A DNA stretch of 64,000 bases from CAILQE01 sp036745415 (lineage in GTDB: Bacteria > Patescibacteriota > Saccharimonadia > Saccharimonadales > UBA4665). The stretch is from assembly GCA_036745415.1 (NCBI GenBank), contig DAIOGF010000003.1:58968-122967 (forward strand), given 5' to 3'. Numbering within the stretch: position 1 is the stretch's first letter; each line of letters starts with the position of its first letter. The position numbers and the translations under genes were made by a program. The notes under the pieces were generated by a model. It worked only from the letters and a program-made list of their open reading frames with translations. It ran no database searches and was not told the origin of the DNA. Positions 42,859 through 52,619 of the stretch are shown in pieces.

Positions 42859-43311
42859 ATGACATTAGTAAAAACAAAACCGAAACCAGCCAACAGTTTA
42901 CACAAAAAACGACTAGGCGAACACCACAAAAAAACATCTCGGTACAATAAAACTTATTGGCCCTATCTCCCAATGCTACTCATAATCGGTGGAGGCGTAA
43001 TCTTAACTACTAGAATTAATTCAAATGTATCTGCTCTAGGCATTTCTAATAATTACTCTTACTTAACAAACCAGAATGTAGCTAACGTCACAGTACTTCA
43101 AGCAATAATGCGCTCACCAAATACCGCTGTATTCTCGCTGGTAGTTATTATGTTCATTACTGCAATTTTACTACTAAGCTTTAGATCTTACAGAAAATTA
43201 AAGAAGTTCTTTGTTCAAACTGAAGAAGTTCTACTTAAAAACTATGCTGTTGATTTCGTTTTAGCACTAATAATAGTTGCCGGACTAGTTCTAACTAAAC
43301 AACTTAGTTAA
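42859..43311 (+). CDS. Small membrane protein of unknown function
   Basis: 150 residues. It has a Lys/Arg-rich cytoplasmic start (~1-32), hydrophobic segments at ~35-52, ~90-112 and ~128-146, and a Ser/Asn-rich loop after the first segment. This suggests two or three membrane passes. No catalytic motif. I do not recognise the family. A strong extended -10 precedes it. Its stop overlaps the convergent dnaE 3' end by 8 bases, and a hairpin spans both stop codons. Confidence 0.7.
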   Translation: MTLVKTKPKPANSLHKKRLGEHHKKTSRYNKTYWPYLPMLLIIGGGVILTTRINSNVSALGISNNYSYLTNQNVANVTVLQAIMRSPNTAVFSLVVIMFITAILLLSFRSYRKLKKFFVQTEEVLLKNYAVDFVLALIIVAGLVLTKQLS

Positions 43312-43321
43312 TAACTAAGTT
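43301..43321. terminator. Hairpin spanning both convergent stop codons
   Basis: AACTTAGT (43301-43308) pairs with ACTAAGTT (43314-43321) around TAATA. It includes the stop of the membrane protein gene (43309-43311) and that of dnaE (43304-43306). U-richness is modest on the minus strand and absent on the plus strand, so it is a weak shared 3' end. Confidence 0.5.
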
Positions 43322-46300
43322 CTCATCTCCAAGTAATTCTCTTAGATCACTTAGAGCTTCTTCGTTCTCTAACTCAAATCCTTTAGGTAACTTAATAGCT
43401 TGTCGCTCTTCCTTATTTTCTCCGATTACTAATATAACTTTAGTGTTACCTGGATTACCTTCAACTAATTTCTTGAGCTTTATTAATTTCTTAGAATCTT
43501 CTAGATTAGGAAAATTAATATATAGCTTTTCTTCTTTAACATTCATAGCCATAGCTCCTGGACCCTTCATAATTGGTAGCTCTTCGGCTTCTTTAAGACT
43601 ATCTATAATTAAGCTCTTTTCTTTAGAATCTCCACTTCCTCTTTCACTAACTTTGGCTTGTACATTAACTATTTCATCTACCTTCAATTTACCTGCTAAT
43701 TCTTTGTAGATTGCTGGGAATATTACGCATTCTATTGAAGAATTTAGATCTTCAAGTTTCATAAATGCCATCTTCTGGCCGTTCTTAGTTGTGATTTCTT
43801 TTACTTCAGTAATAAGACCGATAAGACTGACTGAATCATCCTTCTTCTTATCTTTAATATCTTTAAAACTAAGCTGATTTTTAATTTTATCTGTGTATGG
43901 CTTAAGAGGATGATCAGATAGATATAGTCCAAGTAGTTCTCTTTCCCATTTTATATAATCTGATCTATCTACAGTGAGATTATTGCTATCTATGTCTAGC
44001 TTCTCCGTGACGGCGCCCTTAATGGAATGTTCTTCGTCGCTAAATAATCCTAGCTGATTGGAATTAAAATCTTTTTGGAGTTTCTGAGCAAAGGCAATTA
44101 TTAGATCTATATTATTAAGCAGAATTGCTCTTTCATTGAATGAATCGAAGGCTCCAGTTTTAATAAGTGATTCAATAGATTTTCTATTTACTAACCTATA
44201 ATTTACTCTGGTTAGGAAATCTTCAAGTGATTTGTACTCTCCGCTTTCTTCTCTGACTCTTACTATTTCTTCAGCAGATCCACTACCCACGTTTTTAATA
44301 GCCTTAAGACCAAAGCGAATCTTCTTTTTGTTTGGAACAATACCAAACTCCTCGAATGATTCATTCACATCTGGAGGAAGGACTTCGATTCCAAGATTGT
44401 TACAGTCAGCTATATCTATGGCTAATCTATCTGTGTCGTTAAAGTCGGTAGTCATAAGTGCCGCCATAAGAGCATCTGGATAATTGGCTTTAAGGTAGGC
44501 TGTCCAATATGCTATTTGAGCATATGCGGTAGCGTGAGCTTTAGGGAAAGAGTAATCGGCAAATGGCTGAATTAATGCCCAGATTTCTTTCGCTTTCTTT
44601 TCTGTTAATCCTTGGTACAAACAACCTTGTATGAATTTAGGCTCCTCAGCTTCTAGTATTTCTCTCTTCTTCTTACCAATTGCTTTACGGACAAGGTCAG
44701 CTTCACCGGCAGTATAACCGGCAATGAGTTGAAGCATTTTAGTAACCTGCTCTTGATAGACTAAGACTCCATATGTATCTTTAAGAATTGGCTCAAGTAG
44801 TTTGTGTGGGTATTTAACTGAATCTGGATTGTTTTTACCCTTAATGAACTTAGGAATCTCAGCCATAGGGCCTGGTCGATATAGGGCGTTCATGGCAATA
44901 ATATCATCAAGCTCGGTTGGCTTAAGTTCTTTTAAGTATCTCTTCATGCCCGCGGATTCCAACTGAAATACTCCAGTTGTATCTGCAGCTCTAAGCAGCT
45001 CGAAGGTTTTCTCATCGTCGTTAGGAATACTAAGTAGATCTATCTTGTTATCGTAAACTCTTTTAATAATTGAGAGCGCATTCTTAATAGTAGTAAGGTT
45101 AGATAGTCCAAGGAAGTCTATTTTAAGTAGTCCTAGTTCATCAACTGGACCCATTGAATACTGAGTAGCGACAACTCCTTTTTGAGCCATTTCAAGAGGC
45201 ACATGTTTAACTATTTCATCTGGAGCAATAACAACACCAGCCGCGTGTATACCATGACTACGAATAGTACCTTCAAGTTGCACAGCGAGATCAAAGACAC
45301 GCTTGGATTGCTTATTGCTTTCATATTCTTTCTTAACATCTTCATTAGTCTCAAGTGTAGTTTTAAGTGGAATATGTCGACCCATAATTGGACTAGGAAG
45401 CATTTTAGATAATCTATCTGCTTCAGAATATGGGACCTCTAGAACTCTAGCCACATCTCTAACTGCGTTCTTGGCCGCCATTCTACCAAATGTAACGATG
45501 TTGGCAACTCTGTCTTTACCATACTTCTGAACACAATAAGCTACAACTTCTTCACGCCTTGTATCCTGAATATCTATATCGATATCTGGCATGGAGATTC
45601 TTGATGGATTTAGGAATCTTTCAAACATTAAGTTATATTTGAGTGGATCAATTTCAGTAATTCTAAGAGAATAGGAAACAAGAGAACCAGCTGCAGATCC
45701 TCTTCCAGGTCCGAATATAATTCCTCTGTCCTTACCCCAAATAATGAAGTCTTGAACTATCAGGAAGTACCCACTGAAGCCCATAGTATCTATAACCCCT
45801 AATTCGTAATCTGCTCTTTCTTTAACTTCTTTAGGAATAGATTTTTCTATTGCTTCTAGCTTTAATTTTAATGAATCATCTTTATACATTCCCCCATACC
45901 TATATGCACAGCCACGGTAAACAAGTTCTTTTAAGTAGACTGATTCGGTTTCTTTTCTAGGTGTATCGAATTTAGGAATAAGTGTCTTTCCTAAAGGAAT
46001 ATTTACGCTACATCTAGAAGCAATTATAGAAGTATTCTTAACCACATCAGGATGATCGCTCCATCTCTTAATAATTTCTTCTGGCTCAGTAACATGTAGT
46101 TCTAGATCTTTAAGACTCATTCTATCTGTATCGCTTAGGAATGAACCAGTTTGAACACAAAGTAGAACTTCATGTGCATCCTGATCTTTGTGTCTTAGGT
46201 AATGAGCATCAGCAGTAACTACTGCAGGAACTTCTAATTCTTTAGATAATTTTAATAATTGTTCATTAACATCATGCTGAAGTTTATTAAAAGTTGGGTG

Positions 46301-46870
46301 ATTTTCATGACCGTGATCTTGAAGCTCTAGGAAATAGTCATCCTTAAATACGCTCTTATACCACTTAACTATTTCTTTAGCTTCAGTAATATTATTGAGC
46401 TGGATGGCATTCGCTAATTCTCCTCCAAGACAACCAGACAAAGCAATAAGTCCTTCGGAATATTTCTTAAGTAGTTGCCTATCTACTCTTGGCTTGTAGT
46501 AATAGCCATCGAGATTAGCAATTGAAGATAATCTCATTAAGTTCTGATAACCGATATCATTCTTTGCTAGAAGTATCAGGTGGTAATACGCCTTATCCTT
46601 CTGAGCATCTTTGTCGGTATGCTTACGTGGAGCCACATAAGTTTCTATTCCTAGAATTGGGTTAATTTCATTAGCCTTGGCTTCCTTATAGAATTCAATA
46701 ATTCCACTCATTGTACCGTGATCAGTAATGGCTACAGCTTTCATTCCACTTTCCTTAACAAATCCAATCAACTCAGGAACCTTGGTTAGTCCATCAAGGA
46801 GCGAATACTGCGTGTGATTATGTAAATGCACAAAATCACTTACTACTAAGTTTTCTGTTTGTTTACCCAA
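43304..46870 (-). CDS. dnaE: DNA polymerase III alpha subunit
   Basis: Replicative polymerase of the DnaE1 type, ~1188 residues. The PHP domain at the N-terminus retains HLHNHTQYSLLDG and AITDHGTMSG. The catalytic aspartates are in MPDIDIDIQD. A helix-hairpin-helix and an OB fold (LIGLITEVKEI onward) follow, and DnaQ would be separate. I place the start at TTG 46868-46870, which has AAGAGG six bases upstream. The farther TTG (46906) lies upstream of the expected transcript start set by a TATAAT at 46909-46914. No ATG fits. It is convergent with a small membrane protein gene. Confidence 0.95.
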   Translation of the reverse strand: MGKQTENLVVSDFVHLHNHTQYSLLDGLTKVPELIGFVKESGMKAVAITDHGTMSGIIEFYKEAKANEINPILGIETYVAPRKHTDKDAQKDKAYYHLILLAKNDIGYQNLMRLSSIANLDGYYYKPRVDRQLLKKYSEGLIALSGCLGGELANAIQLNNITEAKEIVKWYKSVFKDDYFLELQDHGHENHPTFNKLQHDVNEQLLKLSKELEVPAVVTADAHYLRHKDQDAHEVLLCVQTGSFLSDTDRMSLKDLELHVTEPEEIIKRWSDHPDVVKNTSIIASRCSVNIPLGKTLIPKFDTPRKETESVYLKELVYRGCAYRYGGMYKDDSLKLKLEAIEKSIPKEVKERADYELGVIDTMGFSGYFLIVQDFIIWGKDRGIIFGPGRGSAAGSLVSYSLRITEIDPLKYNLMFERFLNPSRISMPDIDIDIQDTRREEVVAYCVQKYGKDRVANIVTFGRMAAKNAVRDVARVLEVPYSEADRLSKMLPSPIMGRHIPLKTTLETNEDVKKEYESNKQSKRVFDLAVQLEGTIRSHGIHAAGVVIAPDEIVKHVPLEMAQKGVVATQYSMGPVDELGLLKIDFLGLSNLTTIKNALSIIKRVYDNKIDLLSIPNDDEKTFELLRAADTTGVFQLESAGMKRYLKELKPTELDDIIAMNALYRPGPMAEIPKFIKGKNNPDSVKYPHKLLEPILKDTYGVLVYQEQVTKMLQLIAGYTAGEADLVRKAIGKKKREILEAEEPKFIQGCLYQGLTEKKAKEIWALIQPFADYSFPKAHATAYAQIAYWTAYLKANYPDALMAALMTTDFNDTDRLAIDIADCNNLGIEVLPPDVNESFEEFGIVPNKKKIRFGLKAIKNVGSGSAEEIVRVREESGEYKSLEDFLTRVNYRLVNRKSIESLIKTGAFDSFNERAILLNNIDLIIAFAQKLQKDFNSNQLGLFSDEEHSIKGAVTEKLDIDSNNLTVDRSDYIKWERELLGLYLSDHPLKPYTDKIKNQLSFKDIKDKKKDDSVSLIGLITEVKEITTKNGQKMAFMKLEDLNSSIECVIFPAIYKELAGKLKVDEIVNVQAKVSERGSGDSKEKSLIIDSLKEAEELPIMKGPGAMAMNVKEEKLYINFPNLEDSKKLIKLKKLVEGNPGNTKVILVIGENKEERQAIKLPKGFELENEEALSDLRELLGDENLVIN

Positions 46871-46908
46871 AAGGAACCTCTTTATTTTTAGTTGGTTTCT
46901 TGTCAATA

Positions 46909-46914
46909 ATTATA
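46909..46914 (-). promoter_or_regulatory. Candidate dnaE -10 box
   Basis: TATAAT with a TTACCT -35 sixteen bases upstream. The predicted start near 46902 leaves a leader of about 32 bases to the TTG at 46870. Confidence 0.45.
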
Positions 46915-46966
46915 CTACCAATTTAGCTAAAGGTAAGCATTTTGTTTGGTAATTTTAGCAACGAAT

Positions 46967-48406
46967 TTAAAGGGTTTTGATTCTATCTTCTAATAGTTTC
47001 TTAGCTACAGCTGGATTTGTTTTGCCCTGAGATAATTTCATAACTTGTCCAACAAGGAATCCAATAGCTTTATCTTGTCCAGATTTAATATCTTCAACAG
47101 CCTTAGGATTTTCACTTAGAACCTGATCAACAAATTTCATTATGTCATCTTCGTTAACTGACTGAATTAGACCTTTATCTTCAGCAATCTTATAAGCATC
47201 ATCTGCAATATTGTTTTCTAGTGCGTATTCAATTAAAGTCTTAGCGTTTGTGCTACTTAATTTATTTTCTTCAAGCAAGCTAATAACTTCACCATAAAGT
47301 TTAAATGTCTGATCAGTGTTTAATAAAAGGGCTGTCAGGTTTGCTCGAATTGGAATTTCTATATTTACTACAAAGTTAGCAAATTGTTTTGGATTAGAAC
47401 TTTCTAGCACTTTAGTAGTGTTATTTATTGAGTATTCAGCATCAGATTCTAGAAGTACGTCTATAATTGCATAATCTATATTCTTTGCTAGTAAATCCTC
47501 TCTCATCTTAGAAGGAAGAAGAGGCATAGATTCTTCGGCGGCATTTATTTGTTCATCGGTAAGTTCTACTGGAGGAACATCTGGCTCAGGCATGTAACGA
47601 TAATCTTCTGCATTCTCTTTAGATCTCATTGAATATGTTACAAATTTAGAGTCATCCCATCCCCTAGTTTCCTGCACTACTTTTTCACCACTTTCAAGTA
47701 GCTCTACTTGTCTTTTGAATTCATATTCAATAGCTTTTTCAATACTTCTAAAACTGTTCATGTTTTTAATTTCTGCTCTTACACCAAGAGTGTCATCTTT
47801 AGACACACTAACGTTTACGTCGAAACGCATATTTCCGTAGAATAAATTAGCATTCGAGACACCTGCAAATTTCATCAGTAGATAGAGCTCTTTAGCGTAA
47901 GTACGAGCTTCAATAGCTGAGTGCATATCAGGTTCTGATACGATTTCTAGAAGTGGTGTTCCACTACGATTTAAATCTACAAGTGAATAATCCTGATTTT
48001 CTGGGTGAATACTTTTACCCGCATCGGCTTCAAGATGAGCCCTAGTAATTCCAATGGTTTTCTTTTCACCGTCAATATAAATATCTACGTGACCACCAAG
48101 GATAATTGGTTCATCGTACTGAGATATCTGATAACCCATTGGAAGATCTGGGTAGAAATAATGTTTTCTATCGAACTTAGAATACTTCTGAGGCTTTGTA
48201 TTTAGAGCAAAGGCTGCCTTCATGGCAAGATTTACTGCTTCTTTATTTAAAACTGGAAGTGCTCCAGGCATACCAAAATCTATATGATTTACTACACTAT
48301 TAGGTAAGACGTCTCTATCGTCATTATCTGATCCAGAAAAAAGCTTAGTCTTAGTTTTAAGCTGTACATGAGTTTCAATACCAATAGTAAGTTTATATCC
48401 AGACAT
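46967..48406 (-). CDS. gatB: Asp-tRNA(Asn)/Glu-tRNA(Gln) amidotransferase subunit B
   Basis: 479-residue kinase-like subunit of GatCAB, which makes Gln-tRNA(Gln) and Asn-tRNA(Asn) from mischarged precursors. GIETHVQLKT at the start, the DRKHYFYPDLPMGYQISQYD segment, LNRSGTPLLEIVSEPD and MRFDVNVSVS are family signatures, and a C-terminal YqeY-like tail ends the protein. Its ATG overlaps the stop of the 48406-48846 gene. With gatC and gatA it forms one coupled operon. Confidence 0.97.
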   Translation of the reverse strand: MSGYKLTIGIETHVQLKTKTKLFSGSDNDDRDVLPNSVVNHIDFGMPGALPVLNKEAVNLAMKAAFALNTKPQKYSKFDRKHYFYPDLPMGYQISQYDEPIILGGHVDIYIDGEKKTIGITRAHLEADAGKSIHPENQDYSLVDLNRSGTPLLEIVSEPDMHSAIEARTYAKELYLLMKFAGVSNANLFYGNMRFDVNVSVSKDDTLGVRAEIKNMNSFRSIEKAIEYEFKRQVELLESGEKVVQETRGWDDSKFVTYSMRSKENAEDYRYMPEPDVPPVELTDEQINAAEESMPLLPSKMREDLLAKNIDYAIIDVLLESDAEYSINNTTKVLESSNPKQFANFVVNIEIPIRANLTALLLNTDQTFKLYGEVISLLEENKLSSTNAKTLIEYALENNIADDAYKIAEDKGLIQSVNEDDIMKFVDQVLSENPKAVEDIKSGQDKAIGFLVGQVMKLSQGKTNPAVAKKLLEDRIKTL

Positions 48407-48846
48407 TATTTCTTTCCTTTGGGTTTAACTTCAAGAGCGTTAAGATCAATAAGAGCCGACTTATAGTTATTAAGAACTGTAACAACGTCATCTTTTTTAA
48501 CCTTACTGTCTTTGCTTGTAGTGAGTTTGTTACTGAATTTGTGAGCGAACCAGACAGCATCATTTTTCGTTAGATCCCTTTGGGCAGATACCAATCGTTC
48601 TCCCATAGTCTTTCCACCGTATCTCTTCTTCTTTAGAACTTCGTCAACGAGCGAATCTGCATCAAGAATTGCTTGAGCCCATTTCTTATCGTCTGTAAGA
48701 TTGAGCATTAAGTTTTTCCACTTCCTAGTAATATTCTTTTTATTAATGCTTTTCCTTATTATTTTTCTCTTTAGTTTAAGAACTATGAGGATAGCAAGAA
48801 AGCCAAAAGAAAATATAGCAATAACTAAGAAATTACGCCTATCCAT
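48406..48846 (-). CDS. Membrane-anchored protein of unknown function inside the gatCAB operon
   Basis: 146 residues: an N-terminal membrane segment (~5-24), a very basic stretch (KLKRKIIRKSINKKN), then a helical domain with W..AILDAD, KRYGGKTMGERL and VWFAHKFSNKL. The spacing recalls a CPR family I remember in which the last motif reads AHKxRNxxAH, like a HEPN RNase motif. Here the RN and His are lost, so no activity is implied. It overlaps gatA by 8 bases and shares one base with the gatB start, so it is made together with the amidotransferase. Confidence 0.72.
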   Translation of the reverse strand: MDRRNFLVIAIFSFGFLAILIVLKLKRKIIRKSINKKNITRKWKNLMLNLTDDKKWAQAILDADSLVDEVLKKKRYGGKTMGERLVSAQRDLTKNDAVWFAHKFSNKLTTSKDSKVKKDDVVTVLNNYKSALIDLNALEVKPKGKK

Positions 48847-50257
48847 TTAATCCCTCAATTTCTTTAGAGAATCTAAATAATTCGTGGTCATCCTTCTGCT
48901 TAGCCATAACCTGAAGTCCGAATGGCATCTTATTCGATTCCCCAATTGGAATACTAATTGCGGGGATACCTACAAGGTTAATGGCAACAGTCAATATGTC
49001 CATCAGATACATAGCTAGTGGATCCTTACTCTTCTCTCCGACTTTAAAAGCAGTTGAAGGTGAAGTGGGACCAATTAGAAAATCATATTTGGAAAAAGCA
49101 TCGTTAAACTGATTAATAAGCTGAGTTCGAACTGTTTGCGCCTTATTGTAATAAGCATCAAAATAACCACTAGATAGTACGTGAGTACCGATCATAATTC
49201 TTCGCTTAGCTTCAGCACCAAATCCTTCACTTCTTGAATTCAAATAGAAGTCTTCTAAATCTTTAGATTCTTCACTAGCGTGCCCATATCTTATTCCATC
49301 ATACCTACTTAGATTAGAGGCTACTTCCGCAGGACAAACAATATAATATACAGCTAAAGCCAGAGGTAAATCCTTAATCGATACTTCCTCTACCGCATGT
49401 CCAGCGGCTTTTAATTTCTCAACTGTATCAAGTACTCCTGCCTTAATGTTGGGATCGAGCTCACCTTCCATATGTTCTTTAAGTATTCCAACTTTGTATT
49501 TCTTTCCAGGATTTAATTCTGAGAAGTTTCCATCTTTAATTTCTACAGTTGTTGAATCAAGAGGATCTACTTTAGTAATAATTTCCTGTACAAGTGCAGC
49601 ATCAGCAACATTTTTAGTAAGCACTCCAATAGTGTCCAAGCTTGAAGCCATAGCTACCACGCCGGATCTACTTACTGCGCCGTAAGTTGGTTTATACCCC
49701 ACAATTCCACAGAATGATGCTGGAAGTCTTATAGAACCTCCAGTATCTGAGCCTAAGGCAAAAGGAGCCATATCTAGAGCAACCGAACTAGCTGATCCTC
49801 CAGAACTACCTCCAGCAACGTATTCAACATCAATAGGATTGAAAGTGGTAAAGAAATCACTGTTCTCAGTTGAAGTTCCGTGAGCAAAAGCGTCTAGGTT
49901 GGCTTTAGCAACCATAATAGCGTCTTCTTGATTTAATAGCTTAGTAGTAGTTGATTCATAATTAGCTTTGTAGTCTTTTAACATATTAGAAGCAGCAGTC
50001 GTATTGAGATCTAAAGTAAGAAAATTATCTTTAGCTATATAAGGAACACCGGCTAATCTACCTAATTTCTTACCATCTTTTTTCTTCTGATCTATTTCTT
50101 TAGCTAGCTTAATTGCGGCGTCTTTATTAACAGAAATAATAGCGTTATATTTATTCCCTTTTTCGATCAACTCGAAAGATTTTAGAACATTCTCCTCGGC
50201 AGTGACTTCACCAGAGTTAAACTTCTTAACCATTTCTTCTATAGTTGGCCAACTCAT
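48839..50257 (-). CDS. gatA: Asp-tRNA(Asn)/Glu-tRNA(Gln) amidotransferase subunit A
   Basis: 472-residue amidase-signature enzyme that releases ammonia from glutamine for the GatB reaction. The catalytic Lys is in GVPYIAKDN. The Ser-cisSer-Lys triad partners lie in AGGSSGGSASS and GSDTGGSIRLPASFCG. Normal length for GatA. Its start overlaps the gatC stop by 4 bases and its end overlaps the next gene by 8, implying coupled translation. Confidence 0.97.
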   Translation of the reverse strand: MSWPTIEEMVKKFNSGEVTAEENVLKSFELIEKGNKYNAIISVNKDAAIKLAKEIDQKKKDGKKLGRLAGVPYIAKDNFLTLDLNTTAASNMLKDYKANYESTTTKLLNQEDAIMVAKANLDAFAHGTSTENSDFFTTFNPIDVEYVAGGSSGGSASSVALDMAPFALGSDTGGSIRLPASFCGIVGYKPTYGAVSRSGVVAMASSLDTIGVLTKNVADAALVQEIITKVDPLDSTTVEIKDGNFSELNPGKKYKVGILKEHMEGELDPNIKAGVLDTVEKLKAAGHAVEEVSIKDLPLALAVYYIVCPAEVASNLSRYDGIRYGHASEESKDLEDFYLNSRSEGFGAEAKRRIMIGTHVLSSGYFDAYYNKAQTVRTQLINQFNDAFSKYDFLIGPTSPSTAFKVGEKSKDPLAMYLMDILTVAINLVGIPAISIPIGESNKMPFGLQVMAKQKDDHELFRFSKEIEGLNG

Positions 50258-50550
50258 CCGATCATCCTCTTAACTTTAATGTATCCATTTTTTGAGCTTT
50301 TAACATTATCCATAAGAGTCTTAACATCATATCCATAATCTATGATTTCATCATCTCGCATCACATTCTTAAGACCACTTACCTGATGTGTTGGCTTTAG
50401 ATTACCAACATCTACCTTATTAAGAAGTTCAATGTATTCAAAAATACTAGAAAGTTCATTTGCGTATTTTTCTAGTTCTTGGTCACTAAGTTTTAAACGT
50501 GCTAATTTTGCAAGTTTAGATACTTCTTCTTTAGAAAGTTTTTTATCCAT
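50254..50550 (-). CDS. gatC: Asp-tRNA(Asn)/Glu-tRNA(Gln) amidotransferase subunit C
   Basis: 98-residue small subunit that wraps GatA and GatB. VSKLAKLARLKLSDQELE and FEYIELLNKVDVGNLKPTHQV are the family pattern. It heads the gatC-gatA-unknown-gatB operon. An extended -10 TGATATAAT (50570-50578) precedes it, with 19 bases between the box and the ATG. Confidence 0.92.
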   Translation of the reverse strand: MDKKLSKEEVSKLAKLARLKLSDQELEKYANELSSIFEYIELLNKVDVGNLKPTHQVSGLKNVMRDDEIIDYGYDVKTLMDNVKSSKNGYIKVKRMIG

Positions 50551-50569
50551 AAATTTTTAACTTAGTGAA

Positions 50570-50578
50570 ATTATATCA
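50570..50578 (-). promoter_or_regulatory. Extended -10 of the gat operon
   Basis: TGATATAAT on the minus strand gives a leader of about 12 bases before the gatC ATG. No clear Shine-Dalgarno site. Confidence 0.5.
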
Positions 50579-50613
50579 ATTATTTTCTTTAAATTATAGG
50601 GGTGAAATTAAAA

Positions 50614-52575
50614 TTATATTTTCTTCTTTAGATCTTCAATGATATCTCTAAGTTCTATAGCCTTCTCAAATTCTAAGTTCATACTAGCTAGATCCATTTG
50701 CCTATTTAAGTCCTCAATAATATGAGGTATTTCATCTTTAGGAATTTTCTTAACATCTAACTTAGCAGTCTTGGCTTCCTCAGGTAGATCAGCTCGCATA
50801 CCTTTATCTACAGATTTTACGATTCCTCTAGGAATAATATTGTTCTTAGTATTAAATTCTTCCTGAATCTTTCTTCTTCGATTTGTCTCATCAATGGTGC
50901 GCTGCATACTGCCAGTAATCTTATCTGCATACATAATTACCCGTCCTTGTACATGTCTTGCGGCTCTACCTACAGTTTGAATAAGTGCTTGTTCACTTCG
51001 AAGGAATCCTTCTTTGTCTGCGTCCAATATTGCGACAAGAGAAACCTCCGGCAGGTCTAGCCCCTCTCTTAGAAGGTTAATACCGACTAGCACATCGTAA
51101 ACACCTAGCCTTAAATCTCTAAGGATATCTGTTCTATCTAATGTATCTACGTCGCTATGTATATATGCCACTTTCATACCAAGTTCTAATAAATGCTCAG
51201 TTAAATCTTCACTCATGCGTTTTGTAAGAGTAGTTATTAGCACTCTTTGTTTCTTCTCTACATTCTTTCTTATCTCTTCAATAAGATCATCGATTTGACC
51301 TTTAATTGGTCTAATTTCAATAATTGGATCAAGTAGTCCAGTAGGTCTAATTACCTGCTCAACTATATTAGGAGATCTAGATAATTCGTATTCGCTTGGC
51401 GTTGCACTTACATAAATAATTTTATTAATGTGCTTATTAAATTCATTGAAGGTTAATGGCCTATTATCTAGAGCACTTGGAAGTCTGAATCCATGTTCTA
51501 CTAGAACTTCTTTTCTTGCTCTATCTCCGTTATACATACCTCTAATCTGAGGTAGTGTCATATGACTTTCATCAATAAACATTAAGAAGTCATCCGGGAA
51601 ATAGTCCAGTAGAGTTGCTGGCTGCTCACCTGGTTCACGGTTGGTTAAATATCTAGAATAGTTCTCAATACCCTTAACGAAACCAGTTTCTTGAAGCATT
51701 TCTATATCGAAGCGAGTTCGCTGCGCTAGACGCTGAGCTTCAAGTAGCTGATTATTACTCTTAAATTGTTTTAATCTTTGGTCTAATTCTTGTTCGATGT
51801 GACCTAAAGCGACCTTTAGTTTTTGCTCAGCAGTTACATAATGAGACCCAGGGAATACTGTATATTCTTTAAGTTCTTTTATTACCTCACCAGTAAGCGG
51901 ATTAATCTTTGTCATCTTTTCTATATCGTCACCAAAGAATTCAACCCTAATACCAATTTCTTCACTTGCTGGAAAAATATCTACAACATCACCCCTAACT
52001 CTAAAGGTACTTCTTCTAAAATCTATGTCATTTCTTTGGTATTGAATATCCGTAAGGTGTCTAATTAATTTATCTCTTACTGTTCTTGTTCCAGTTTTAA
52101 GTTTTATTGAAAGATTAGAGTAATCTTCAACGGAACCAATACCGTAGATACAACTCACACTAGCTACTATAATTACGTCTTTTCTTGAAAGTAATGCATC
52201 TGTACTAGCGTGACGAAGCCTATCTATCTCTTCATTAATCTGCGAATCTTTTTCAATATAAGTGTCCGATCGTGGAATATATGCTTCAGGCTGATAGTAA
52301 TCGAAATAACTTACGAAATAATGGACTGCATTATCTGGAAAGAAAGATTTAAATTCTGAGTATAACTGGGCTGCCAATGTTTTATTGTGACATAGTACTA
52401 ATGTTGGCTTATTATATTTCTCAATAATATTAGCCATTGTGAATGTTTTACCAGAACCAGTAACGCCAAGAAGAGTCTGTTCTGGGAATTTATCTATTCC
52501 CTTATACAAACTTTCAATAGCCGCAGGCTGATCACCTGTAGCTTTATATACGCTATTAATTTTAAAACTACTCAT
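50614..52575 (-). CDS. uvrB: Excinuclease ABC subunit B
   Basis: 653-residue damage-recognition helicase of nucleotide excision repair. Walker A GVTGSGKTFTM (~38) and the beta-hairpin region SCIYGIGSVEDYSN are followed by FIDESH, INLLREGLDLPEVSLV and TVGRAARH. A C-terminal UVR domain (EFEKAIELRDII) for UvrA/UvrC contact closes the protein. All helicase motifs are present. A TAAAAT box lies about 12 bases before the ATG. Confidence 0.97.
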   Translation of the reverse strand: MSSFKINSVYKATGDQPAAIESLYKGIDKFPEQTLLGVTGSGKTFTMANIIEKYNKPTLVLCHNKTLAAQLYSEFKSFFPDNAVHYFVSYFDYYQPEAYIPRSDTYIEKDSQINEEIDRLRHASTDALLSRKDVIIVASVSCIYGIGSVEDYSNLSIKLKTGTRTVRDKLIRHLTDIQYQRNDIDFRRSTFRVRGDVVDIFPASEEIGIRVEFFGDDIEKMTKINPLTGEVIKELKEYTVFPGSHYVTAEQKLKVALGHIEQELDQRLKQFKSNNQLLEAQRLAQRTRFDIEMLQETGFVKGIENYSRYLTNREPGEQPATLLDYFPDDFLMFIDESHMTLPQIRGMYNGDRARKEVLVEHGFRLPSALDNRPLTFNEFNKHINKIIYVSATPSEYELSRSPNIVEQVIRPTGLLDPIIEIRPIKGQIDDLIEEIRKNVEKKQRVLITTLTKRMSEDLTEHLLELGMKVAYIHSDVDTLDRTDILRDLRLGVYDVLVGINLLREGLDLPEVSLVAILDADKEGFLRSEQALIQTVGRAARHVQGRVIMYADKITGSMQRTIDETNRRRKIQEEFNTKNNIIPRGIVKSVDKGMRADLPEEAKTAKLDVKKIPKDEIPHIIEDLNRQMDLASMNLEFEKAIELRDIIEDLKKKI

Positions 52576-52619
52576 ATCTGTAGTCTTATTTTATCTTATA
52601 TCTATAAAAATAATTAAAT

